Shown here: positions 6,252 to 15,196 of the stretch, one piece after another
Position numbering within the stretch: the first letter of the stretch is position 1
Layout: every line of letters starts with the position of its first letter
Assembly (NCBI GenBank): GCA_036381475.1
Contig: DASVCT010000120.1
Coordinates: forward strand, 1-19,012
Length of the DNA stretch: 19,012 bases
Direction: 5' to 3'
Source: ZC4RG29 sp036381475
GTDB lineage: Bacteria > Bacteroidota > Bacteroidia > Cytophagales > Cyclobacteriaceae
Notes under the pieces: model-generated
Database searches by the model: none
Told to the model about the DNA's origin: nothing
What the model saw: the letters and a program-made list of their open reading frames with translations, nothing else
Position numbers and translations under genes: made by a program

Positions 6252-9200
6252 AGAATCAACGTCGGATTATGCGATGGGCTACAGCAGTCATTTTGACTAT
6301 TGCTATCCCTTTCCGTGCAGCGATTGCGCAGGACATAGTCGAGGTCACCACGCAAGTCATTCCACCTTTTGAGGCTGGCTTTTCAAATTTTCACAGCAAA
6401 GTGCTTGTAACACTGAGGAACACCACTTCACGTCTCATCGAATGCCGCCTTTCGGGAACGCTGACATCAGGCAGCATAACGATCACGTTGGCCGAGAGCG
6501 GCGTACCGCCTATCATCCTGACGGCCAACCAGGTGGTGCAACTTACCGGGCCGCAACTCGCGCCTTACTTTCAGGAGGCTAACGTGACGGTATCGGGAAT
6601 CACAAAGCAGGAGTTATATCATGGAAACGGCCTGCCGGGCGGTACCTATCAACTGTGTCTCAGGGCTGTCAACATTTTCAATGGCGAGTTCCTTTCGTCG
6701 CCGGCTCCCTCTGGTTGCTTTCCGTTTACCATTCAACAATCAATTCCGGAGGATGCCGTGCGCCTGACGACACAGGTTATTCCGCCGTACTCTACTTATC
6801 TCGAAGACTACATCAACCAGAATAGGCTGATCGTTGTGCTTCAAAACCGTTCGGGTACGCCCCAGGAATTACGTCTGACGGGATCAATAAAGGGAAATAA
6901 TGGCGTGACGATTACTATCCCGCCATCATTCGTTCCATCAAAACCCATTTTGCTTTCGCCCAGACAGGTACTCCAATTGATTGGCAATGACCTTCGTGAA
7001 TACTTCAGCGAAGATGTTTTGCAGTACGCTGGGATTAGCAGGGAGGATGTCGCAAGAGGAAATGGATTGCCGGAAGGTAACTATCAGCTTTGCCTGCAAG
7101 CGCTGGATTACAATTCGGGTGAACCGCGCTCGCCCGGAAGTCCGTTGGGCTGCGCGATATTCGACCTGCGCCAATTCGAGCCACCGTTCATAATCCAACC
7201 GGCGTGTAACACTACGGTGAATACGACCCAACCGCAAAACATCCTGTTTACCTGGAGCATTCCTGCGGGGGCGCGGCCGGACCTCGTGGAGTATGTTCTG
7301 AAGATCGTTGAGATGTATCCCCAGAATATGGATCCCAACCAGGCCATGCAGGCCGCGAACATACCACCGCTTTTTGAAAAGGTTGTTCGAACGAACAGTT
7401 ATATATACTCGCTGGCGGATCCGAAGCTGGAGCCCGGAAAAACATATGCTTTTCGCGTCACGGCGCGGATGAACACGACATCAAGACAGGCAAGACGCTC
7501 AGCGCCGCTGAACTTCAGGAACAACGGCAACAGTCAGGTGTGCACATTTACCTTCGGGGCAGCTCCTGCCAATGAGATTGCTGTAGAGGAAATCACCCTC
7601 GTCCACGAAGGATTTCAGCGAACAAGGGTCAATGTAGATCCATCCGACGTGCTAACAGTTCCGGCCGCGCAATCCAGCATGGCGCCTGATCCCGAGGACA
7701 GCCAGGCGTGTGCCGCAGACTGCAGCTTGGCGGCGCCGGCCAACACCTCATCCAAAAGTATTGTTCCAGGCGATGAGGTTAAGGTGGGCAAGTTTACTAT
7801 GACGGTAGCATCAGGGAACACAACTGCAGGTACCGGAACAATTGCGGTTAACTTTCTGAACACGCCGATTAACGTTCATTGGAATAATATCCAGGTGAAC
7901 ACGGATAACGAGGTGTTTGGAAATGCCAGTAAGATTACCGCAGTCATGGACATTGCGGCGTTAGCGGGAAACGCAGTAACTACCCAGCCGACTCCTAACC
8001 CTAACATTGGGCAGATTGGAACGCTGATGCAAACGGCGCAGCAAGCCAGCCGGAAAGTCAGCATGTTTCCGGCCAGCAACAGCCAGGCGATCGGATTGCC
8101 TGTTGCCCTGGACCACGGAAATTTTGACCTCATTATTGTCGGGCTCATCTTCACCCCAACCGGGGCAACGATGAACGCGATTACCGGCGTAGAGCTGACT
8201 AACAGTACTTCTGCTGATGATTTTCTGATCCTGGCATCCAGCAACTGTATTCGCCCCAATGGCTTCGGCGACGACACTGAGCTTGTGTTGACTGAAAACA
8301 AGACTATTCCGCTCTCGAACCACGTATCGATGATCCTGCAGGAGGATGTGACGCGGGCTTCGTTTGATTGCCAGGGTATTGAATCCCTCGAAGTTAGTGG
8401 TACCCTCCGGTTTGATCGTGATCTCGTACTTCCGGTCAACGGTTCCGGTGAAGTAGTCGGGGGTGGTACGCGCTTATCGGCTTCCTTTACGTCCACAATT
8501 ACAGATTACAACAACTGGACCGCAAGCATCGGTAGCCTGAGCCATGCTTTTACCATTCCCGAATTGATAGGGTTCAAGTTCGAAGCAACGAATCTCACAC
8601 TTGATCACTCGTTCAGTTCGAACCCCGCGGGCGCCAACAATGCGTTTCCGCAAAATTATCCGGGTGGTAATGCATGGACAGGGATTTATATCGGAGGCGT
8701 TAATGTGGCTCTTCCTGCTTCTCTGAAAAGCGGCAATTCGACAATTAGTTTTAACGCCAGCCACGTATTGCTGGATAAGAATGGGTTTACAGGTGATATC
8801 AATCCGCCGGCAGGCATTCTGGCTAATGGGAAGCTTGGAGGATGGAATTTCAGTATCAATAACGTCTCTCTGGAGATCGTAAGCTCTACGCTCGCAGGTG
8901 CTGGTATGGGAGGTACCCTGCAACTACCCATATCGATTGACAACCTCGAGTATGAAGTGGCATTTGAGACGTCCACATCCGAGACGGACGAAGTCGAATT
9001 CCATTTTCAGGTGAGCAAACCCCAAACCGTTGATGTTGACATGTGGTTTGCCGAGCTCGATTTGGATGCCGCATCGACGATTGGTATTGGGAAGGAAGGG
9101 ATGGTATATCGGCCAGAGGCTATCCTGCATGGCGAGATGACCGTCGCCTGGAATACCAACTCGGCTTCCAAGCCGCAGGCCGGTACAAGTGCCGTTTCCA

Positions 9201-12200
9201 ACATCAATATTCCTGATCTGCGGTTTGAGAATTTACGGATTACAGGTGGCACAAGTCCTTCAATTTCCCTCAGCGGGATTGATCTCGACAATTACGATAA
9301 CGCTCAGGCCGGGCTGGCCAATTTTCCACTTGTGCTCAATTCTGTGAACCTGGACGGACTCGATCAGTCGAACATCAAATTGCAGTTCGACATGGATCTG
9401 TCGCTTAATGCCGAGGGCAACGGCATATCCGGTGGTACACTATTCAGTATAGTAGGCGAGTTTACTGACGGTCATTACAACTATGATCACACCGAGTTGA
9501 ATGAGGTGTCAATCGATGTGGACGTAGGTGTCGCCTATCTTCTCGGCAGCATCCAGATTTTTAACAACGACGCCGTTTACGGAGATGGATTCAGAGGGTC
9601 GATCAATGCGCATATCAACGCCATAAATCTGGGCATGGACGCGGCGCTGCAGATCGGCAGGACTACGGGAGCTAACAGTTACCGATACTGGTATTTCGAC
9701 TTGATGCTGCATGCAGGTACCGGGGGAATTCCAATTCCAGGCACAGCTGCGGCAATATACGGACTTGGCGGAGGTGCCTACCATAACATGACGCGGAACG
9801 TAATGGAAGAAATGGCGTTTAGCTCATTTAACAACAATCCTTCCTATAACGACACGCCTGGCTCCAGCGTTTACGGGTCTACCTTCACACCCAGCGAGGG
9901 AAGTTTCGGATTCAATGCAGCTGTCGCTTTCGGATTGGCGGGTACCCCCGCGGCGTTTAACGGCGACGTCAAGTTCAGCATGGAACTGGATCAGGATGGC
10001 TCGTTCGACAACGTTGTAATTGAAGGCGGCGGTTATGTGATGCAGGATCTCACAGGCGACAGGGATGATGCATTCATCAAAGGCTCGGTGAAGGTCGTCA
10101 TTGTACCTCACGATGAAGCCAAACCTTTTCCAACACCGGTATTTCATCTCGAGACGGAGGATCCTTTTTCAATAAATATCGCTTCGATCGTAACGGGTCA
10201 AATTCCGCTTGCGATGCACTTTGATCCTGAAGTTTGGCATGTGAAGCTCGGCGAGTGGGAAAATTACAATGAGCCTTGGGAGGATACGGAGAAGAGAATA
10301 ATGCTGGGGGTAGATCTCAAAGTCTTTTCCCTCGATTTCTATGGTTACTTCATGATGGGAAACGATATCCCGGAAATTCCCCCTATGCCAGCTGTGGTGC
10401 GCGACGTGTTTGGGATGAGTGAAACCACCACACCGAGAAGTGATGTGCTCGGTACAAACAATTCTGGTGGCATTGCCTTTGGCTCGGGCTACCATTTTCA
10501 GACAGATCCCAGATTAAAATTCCTGATCTTCTACGCAGACGTTTTTTTCGCCACAGGGTTCGATGTTACGTTGAAGCATTATCAGGGCGACATGGGTTGC
10601 GGAGACGGATTTGGCATCCATGGATGGTATGCCAAAGGGCAGATGTACTCATATCTCGATCTGGACGTTGGACTCGAGGTGAAGGTGTGGTTTACCGACG
10701 GCAAGCTGAAATTGAGTTTGCTGCAGGCAACGGCCGCCGCGGCGCTCCAGGCGCAGCTTCCTAATCCCACGTGGGTAAAGGGTCAGTTTGCGATAAGCGG
10801 AAGTGTTTTGAACGGCCTGATCAAGGTGAATACAAGCTTCAAGTTCGAGCTGGGTGAGAAATGCCTCCCGGACTCCGGAAACCCCTTTGACGAAATGCCC
10901 ATCATATCGGAAGTCAATCCCGGTAATGGCGACACCAAGGTCAGCGTGTTTACGAATCCCGAGATCGCGTTCAACTTTCCAAATGAAGAATTCTCGGTCG
11001 AAGAGATCAAGGATGACGGATCGACAGTAGTTCGCACTTTCTATTACACTTTCGAATCCTTCGTTCTCAAATACAAGGATGACGAAGGCAACAACAAGAC
11101 CATGGACATAACGAATTGGAAAAACTATCGCCAGGATGGGAACTCGGCAGTATTTGTTTCTTCTGAAATTCTTCCGCCGGATCGGCCCATTAGCTATGAA
11201 ATACGGGTGAGGGGATGGGAGAAAGTCTACGGACCGAACAAGTTGCTGGTTACTGAGAAAAAGGAAGGGACTTTCACGACGGATAAATTTCCTGACCATA
11301 TCCTCTTCAGCCACATTAAGAGTTCTACTCCAGGGTATCGCCAGCGTTACTTTCTAAAAGACGAATACCAGAAAGGCGAGGTGAACCTGATGTATAACTA
11401 CTCGGAACACTTTGACCCTGAATTCTGGTATGAGGACGTATGGGAGCTTGGAAACTATGTGAATAGCGCTGTTTCAGGGTCATTTTCCTGGAAAGCACGG
11501 TTCAGGGAACTGGCCACAGGGAACGTGTACGAATCAACTGCAACGATTAATGGAGACGGCACCAGGATCAGATTTGATATTCCGAATGGCTTGAAAAATA
11601 GCGCCATTTACAAAGCAGATATCGTTGTAGTGTACAATCCACCTGTCACCGATCTTGCTGCTCCCGGTGTGGCAACGAACACGTATGCTTCGTACAAGAA
11701 TGTGATCATTTCCGGGTCAGGAGGTGGTGGAGGCAGCGGTACAATCGGAGGTATAGTTGCCGCCAACCAGGGTGTGGGTGGTGGAGCAGGTGATCCCGGT
11801 GTGCAGTTCGCGGGATCTCAGTCGATGGCAGCGGCTTCCTCGGGCGGCCAGCAAATGGTAGCCGCCAACTATCAACTCGCCCAACAAGTAAATCCCGGCG
11901 GCATGCAGGATCTTATCCAGCAGTACGACCAACCCAATGGCATGTACCAGGTCTCGCTGAACAAGGGCATGCTGATTGCACCGACCGGGCCAGGACAAGC
12001 GACAGGCGGTGTGTCGATCCAGCGAATGAATCGCAGGCTGCTGGCGAGCGATGAATCTTCGAAAACTGCCGAACACAATCTCTTCAAATTCTTCTTTGCG
12101 TTCAAAACCAGCATGTACAACACTAAGAAACAAAAGATAGAGTCCATAGAGGTGCTGGAGATCCCGGTTAATAAGGTGCCCGTGACGAATTACGCCACCT

Positions 12201-13120
12201 TCTATCCGGGTACCGCAGTGTCAACCGATGTGCCTGTGGCGTTGCTGGGGATCGTGGAGAACTTTGACGCTTACGAACTGTATGGGAAAAAATGGGGGAA
12301 TAGCGATTATGGGGGATTTGTGGAACCAGCTTTCAAAATATCATACGACCCGCACGTGGACAACTGGTTGGAAGACTTCAGCAGGGATCTCTATGATATG
12401 CCGGACGATGAGGAATGGGAACAGATGGTGATCAAGGATGAATTTGGAGTTCCCATTGAGTGGACGGTTGACAGACCGACGCCTGATTGGGAGGACTACA
12501 TACCCTCGGTGGATGATTGGGATCCCCATCGCCATAAAAACAAATGGTACCCCTTTGGTAAGCGCGAATTCCCTACAGCGTTTCAGATATGGAACGAATC
12601 CTATGGCGAACCCACGCTTGAATTCTATAAAGGGTCTATTGCCCACGGCTCTATCGATTGGAAAGGCGAAAACGTTGTCTTGCCTGATGGCCCCCTTTCC
12701 GCCGAAGAAGTCCTCGATGCAATGGATGCCGCTCCAACACCGCCAAGCGGAAACCTCAATCAGTTTCAGATGAATACTGGCCAGACGCCTCCGTCAGCAG
12801 GGAATCCTCAGTACGCCAATCCCGCCTTACCAAAACGCATCGCGGTTATCGACTACACAGAATGGCTGACTATGCGGGACTACTATTTGTTTCGAAAACA
12901 CATTCATGACAGGAATCTCGAACTATTGCCCAGCCCCTCCGATCCGGAGCACAATGAGTATCACGACTTGATATTCGTACCCATTGAATACTACCTGCAA
13001 AAGGAAATGTATTATAAGAACCGTCCAGGCGGCCAGTTCCGCTTTGAGATCGAAGGTGTCGAATTTCCTTACGACGTTCCCGAATTGAACGAGGAAGGTG
13101 GCATCAGTAGTGAGTACTAA
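6248..13120 (+). CDS. Giant secreted protein (2290 aa) with tandem TANFOR-like domains, Ig-like domain and Gly-rich linker
   Basis: The signal peptide ends near A27|Q28. Residues about 29-165 and 171-308 are two copies of one domain (each TTQVIPP... QLxGxxLxxYF... NGLPxGxYQLCLxA... GC), which I associate with the Bacteroidetes TANFOR domain. Each copy keeps a cysteine pair that could form a disulfide. Residues about 312-437 look FN3-like, also with a cysteine pair. A long beta-rich region (about 440-1540) has no domain I can name with confidence; it holds a Gly-rich hydrophobic stretch near 1157-1180 (GGIPIPGTAAAIYGLGGG) faintly like DUF6603 proteins. Residues about 1550-1680 resemble an SbsA-type Ig-like domain. 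A Gly/Ser linker (1822-1850) leads to a mixed region, an acidic Trp-rich segment (about 2003-2120) and an acidic tail. There is no recognisable T9SS sorting domain. It is probably a cell-surface or periplasmic structural protein working with the flanking barrel and FN3 proteins; its function is unknown. Confidence 0.8.
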   Translation: MKNQRRIMRWATAVILTIAIPFRAAIAQDIVEVTTQVIPPFEAGFSNFHSKVLVTLRNTTSRLIECRLSGTLTSGSITITLAESGVPPIILTANQVVQLTGPQLAPYFQEANVTVSGITKQELYHGNGLPGGTYQLCLRAVNIFNGEFLSSPAPSGCFPFTIQQSIPEDAVRLTTQVIPPYSTYLEDYINQNRLIVVLQNRSGTPQELRLTGSIKGNNGVTITIPPSFVPSKPILLSPRQVLQLIGNDLREYFSEDVLQYAGISREDVARGNGLPEGNYQLCLQALDYNSGEPRSPGSPLGCAIFDLRQFEPPFIIQPACNTTVNTTQPQNILFTWSIPAGARPDLVEYVLKIVEMYPQNMDPNQAMQAANIPPLFEKVVRTNSYIYSLADPKLEPGKTYAFRVTARMNTTSRQARRSAPLNFRNNGNSQVCTFTFGAAPANEIAVEEITLVHEGFQRTRVNVDPSDVLTVPAAQSSMAPDPEDSQACAADCSLAAPANTSSKSIVPGDEVKVGKFTMTVASGNTTAGTGTIAVNFLNTPINVHWNNIQVNTDNEVFGNASKITAVMDIAALAGNAVTTQPTPNPNIGQIGTLMQTAQQASRKVSMFPASNSQAIGLPVALDHGNFDLIIVGLIFTPTGATMNAITGVELTNSTSADDFLILASSNCIRPNGFGDDTELVLTENKTIPLSNHVSMILQEDVTRASFDCQGIESLEVSGTLRFDRDLVLPVNGSGEVVGGGTRLSASFTSTITDYNNWTASIGSLSHAFTIPELIGFKFEATNLTLDHSFSSNPAGANNAFPQNYPGGNAWTGIYIGGVNVALPASLKSGNSTISFNASHVLLDKNGFTGDINPPAGILANGKLGGWNFSINNVSLEIVSSTLAGAGMGGTLQLPISIDNLEYEVAFETSTSETDEVEFHFQVSKPQTVDVDMWFAELDLDAASTIGIGKEGMVYRPEAILHGEMTVAWNTNSASKPQAGTSAVSNINIPDLRFENLRITGGTSPSISLSGIDLDNYDNAQAGLANFPLVLNSVNLDGLDQSNIKLQFDMDLSLNAEGNGISGGTLFSIVGEFTDGHYNYDHTELNEVSIDVDVGVAYLLGSIQIFNNDAVYGDGFRGSINAHINAINLGMDAALQIGRTTGANSYRYWYFDLMLHAGTGGIPIPGTAAAIYGLGGGAYHNMTRNVMEEMAFSSFNNNPSYNDTPGSSVYGSTFTPSEGSFGFNAAVAFGLAGTPAAFNGDVKFSMELDQDGSFDNVVIEGGGYVMQDLTGDRDDAFIKGSVKVVIVPHDEAKPFPTPVFHLETEDPFSINIASIVTGQIPLAMHFDPEVWHVKLGEWENYNEPWEDTEKRIMLGVDLKVFSLDFYGYFMMGNDIPEIPPMPAVVRDVFGMSETTTPRSDVLGTNNSGGIAFGSGYHFQTDPRLKFLIFYADVFFATGFDVTLKHYQGDMGCGDGFGIHGWYAKGQMYSYLDLDVGLEVKVWFTDGKLKLSLLQATAAAALQAQLPNPTWVKGQFAISGSVLNGLIKVNTSFKFELGEKCLPDSGNPFDEMPIISEVNPGNGDTKVSVFTNPEIAFNFPNEEFSVEEIKDDGSTVVRTFYYTFESFVLKYKDDEGNNKTMDITNWKNYRQDGNSAVFVSSEILPPDRPISYEIRVRGWEKVYGPNKLLVTEKKEGTFTTDKFPDHILFSHIKSSTPGYRQRYFLKDEYQKGEVNLMYNYSEHFDPEFWYEDVWELGNYVNSAVSGSFSWKARFRELATGNVYESTATINGDGTRIRFDIPNGLKNSAIYKADIVVVYNPPVTDLAAPGVATNTYASYKNVIISGSGGGGGSGTIGGIVAANQGVGGGAGDPGVQFAGSQSMAAASSGGQQMVAANYQLAQQVNPGGMQDLIQQYDQPNGMYQVSLNKGMLIAPTGPGQATGGVSIQRMNRRLLASDESSKTAEHNLFKFFFAFKTSMYNTKKQKIESIEVLEIPVNKVPVTNYATFYPGTAVSTDVPVALLGIVENFDAYELYGKKWGNSDYGGFVEPAFKISYDPHVDNWLEDFSRDLYDMPDDEEWEQMVIKDEFGVPIEWTVDRPTPDWEDYIPSVDDWDPHRHKNKWYPFGKREFPTAFQIWNESYGEPTLEFYKGSIAHGSIDWKGENVVLPDGPLSAEEVLDAMDAAPTPPSGNLNQFQMNTGQTPPSAGNPQYANPALPKRIAVIDYTEWLTMRDYYLFRKHIHDRNLELLPSPSDPEHNEYHDLIFVPIEYYLQKEMYYKNRPGGQFRFEIEGVEFPYDVPELNEEGGISSEY

Positions 13121-13133
13121 AAACGGTTAGGAC

Positions 13134-15185
13134 ATGAGAAAATTTGTGGTGATCTCTTTATTTGGAATCCTGAGCTCCAACAGCTATGCACAAACCGAGA
13201 CGGACAGTCTGCAGAAGGACGTCGTTATGATCGCCCGGTCGTACGGCGATTCCATTATCCTTCGCTGGGCACCGACGTCATACCATGTTTGGCAGCTTGG
13301 AAACAAGCATGGTTATGTCCTGGAACGGTGGCACGCGGGATTGAATCGCTACGAGAAAATTGCCGGCCCGATTCTCCCATACACGCTTGCGGAATGGAAG
13401 GCAAAGACGGACACAACCGACGTGACCGTTAGCATTGCGGCCGAGGTCTTGCATGGTGAGCGGGCGGTGGATCCTGCGGCGTCGGACGCTATGGGAAGAA
13501 AACTCATGGCTTACCAGGAACAAAACAACCGCCTCGCATTTGCATTGATGGCCGCGGATTTTTCCGCACCGGTATCACGGGCGCTGGGACTTCGCTACAG
13601 CGACAGGGATCTGAAGGGTCATAAGCGATTTATCTATCGTTTGTATATACCTTATGCGGATGAGAAGACAGACACTGCAAAACTGTACGTTGATGCGAAC
13701 TATGTCCACAAACCTTCACCCGTCCGCGACGTGAGAACCGAGGGCATGGACCATTCCATCGAGATCAGTTGGAACAAACCCTTGAATGATCAGGTTTTCT
13801 CGGGATACTATATCGAAAAATCTGCAGACGGGAAAAAGTTTGTCAGACTTAACGAGCGGCCATTCCGATCGGACGAAACGGTCGCGGAGGGGCTTCTGCA
13901 CTTGTACAAGGATTCGGTCGACACCAATGGCAAGACGTATTGGTATCGTGTCATCGGCCTGACCAGCTTTGGCGATGAAGGTTTGCCGTCAGACATAGTT
14001 TCGGCACAGGCTAGAGACATGACCCCGCCCGCGCCGCCCGCTGTTGTTACTTCCAGGGAAACGCCCGATCACAAGGTGATCATTGAATGGAAGACAGATG
14101 CTAGCGAACCAGACCATGCTGGTTTCTACATAATGAAAAGTAATACCGTTAATACCGATTTCGTCCAGATCGGCGAACTGAAATCCAACGGGCGGTCATT
14201 TACCGATCCTAACCCCTCGGGCTTCCGCCCCAACTACTACAAGGTGGTTGCCTTCGACCGGGACAAAAATCAAAGTGAAAGTATGACTACGATGACCCTG
14301 CTAAGGGATGATACACCGCCTGCGACGCCCGTGGGCCTTATCGGAGTGATTGATTCTCTGGGAATTGTCTCGTTGGCATGGGATCTGGGTACGGAAGAAG
14401 ATCTAAAAGGATACCGGGTATATCGTGCAAATGGGAAGGACCGGGAGTTTATTCAGATCACCAGCGGGCCCATTCCTGGAAACTTTTATACGGACACGGT
14501 CAGCCTTACTACCCTTGGCAAAAAGGTGTATTACAAGATTGCTGCGTTCGACTTCAACTACAATCCCTCGGGCTACTCCGAAGTCCTTGAATTGGAGCGT
14601 CCCGACTATCATCCGCCGGTGAAGCCGGTAATGAAACAACCTGAGATAAGAAACGATACGATTCAACTGCGCTGGACGCAGAGCACCAGTAACGATGTTG
14701 AGCGGCACATCCTCTTGCGAAGCGAATCGGGGCAGATGTGGCAGCCGATTGCGACCATTACCGATACAGCCAATGTATATTTTGACACGAATATCGAGTA
14801 TGATGGAAGGTATTCCTATGCGGTTGAAGCAGTGGACGTGAATGGATTGTCATCTGGCAGATCCAACCAGGTTAACGTTAGGTTCCGTAGGGCGTCCATG
14901 AAAAGTCCGGTTTCTGATCTGGCCGGAGAATTCTCCTCCGATGCAAAAGACTTTACCCTATCCTGGCACTATGAGGGCGAGGGAAAATTCAAGTTTGTGA
15001 TCTTAAGAGGCGAAGGGAATGGTGATCTTATTCCGTATGGTGCTGTAGCGGGGACTGAGCGGCAATTCAAGGACCTGAAGTTTTATCTCAATGAAGGGGG
15101 ATATTCCTATGCTGTGAAGGTATTGTTTGAGGATGGAACCGAATCCAGGCCCAGCGAAAGGCTTACAGTATCATTTAAGAATTAG
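13134..15185 (+). CDS. Secreted protein with five fibronectin type III domains
   Basis: The 683-residue product has a signal peptide (FVVISLFGILSSNSYA, cleavage near A19|Q20). Five FN3 units start at about residues 194, 296, 392, 490 and 589. Each opens with a proline-rich strand (SPVRDV, PPAPPAV, PPATPVGL, PPVKPV, SPVSDL) and has the core Trp (for example IEISWNKP, IIEWKTD, VSLAWDLG, IQLRWTQS, FTLSWHYE) and YxxxV motifs. The N-terminal 20-193 begins like an FN3 strand (SIILRWAP, GYVLERW) but carries a long helical insertion with LMAYQEQNNRLAFALMAADF, so it may be a specialised head domain. There is no transmembrane helix and no T9SS C-terminal signal that I recognise. It follows the giant gene by 13 nt and precedes the GAF kinase gene by 11 nt. 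FN3 arrays usually act as spacers or protein-binding surfaces, so a scaffold or ligand role for the giant protein is plausible but not shown. Confidence 0.85.
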   Translation: MRKFVVISLFGILSSNSYAQTETDSLQKDVVMIARSYGDSIILRWAPTSYHVWQLGNKHGYVLERWHAGLNRYEKIAGPILPYTLAEWKAKTDTTDVTVSIAAEVLHGERAVDPAASDAMGRKLMAYQEQNNRLAFALMAADFSAPVSRALGLRYSDRDLKGHKRFIYRLYIPYADEKTDTAKLYVDANYVHKPSPVRDVRTEGMDHSIEISWNKPLNDQVFSGYYIEKSADGKKFVRLNERPFRSDETVAEGLLHLYKDSVDTNGKTYWYRVIGLTSFGDEGLPSDIVSAQARDMTPPAPPAVVTSRETPDHKVIIEWKTDASEPDHAGFYIMKSNTVNTDFVQIGELKSNGRSFTDPNPSGFRPNYYKVVAFDRDKNQSESMTTMTLLRDDTPPATPVGLIGVIDSLGIVSLAWDLGTEEDLKGYRVYRANGKDREFIQITSGPIPGNFYTDTVSLTTLGKKVYYKIAAFDFNYNPSGYSEVLELERPDYHPPVKPVMKQPEIRNDTIQLRWTQSTSNDVERHILLRSESGQMWQPIATITDTANVYFDTNIEYDGRYSYAVEAVDVNGLSSGRSNQVNVRFRRASMKSPVSDLAGEFSSDAKDFTLSWHYEGEGKFKFVILRGEGNGDLIPYGAVAGTERQFKDLKFYLNEGGYSYAVKVLFEDGTESRPSERLTVSFKN

Positions 15186-15196
15186 AAATCCTGGAG

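Noticed and set aside
10649..11314. 221-residue minus-strand open frame inside the giant gene
   Set aside because: It is antisense to a continuous 2290-codon frame with signal peptide and domains; composition and lack of motifs mark it as a shadow.
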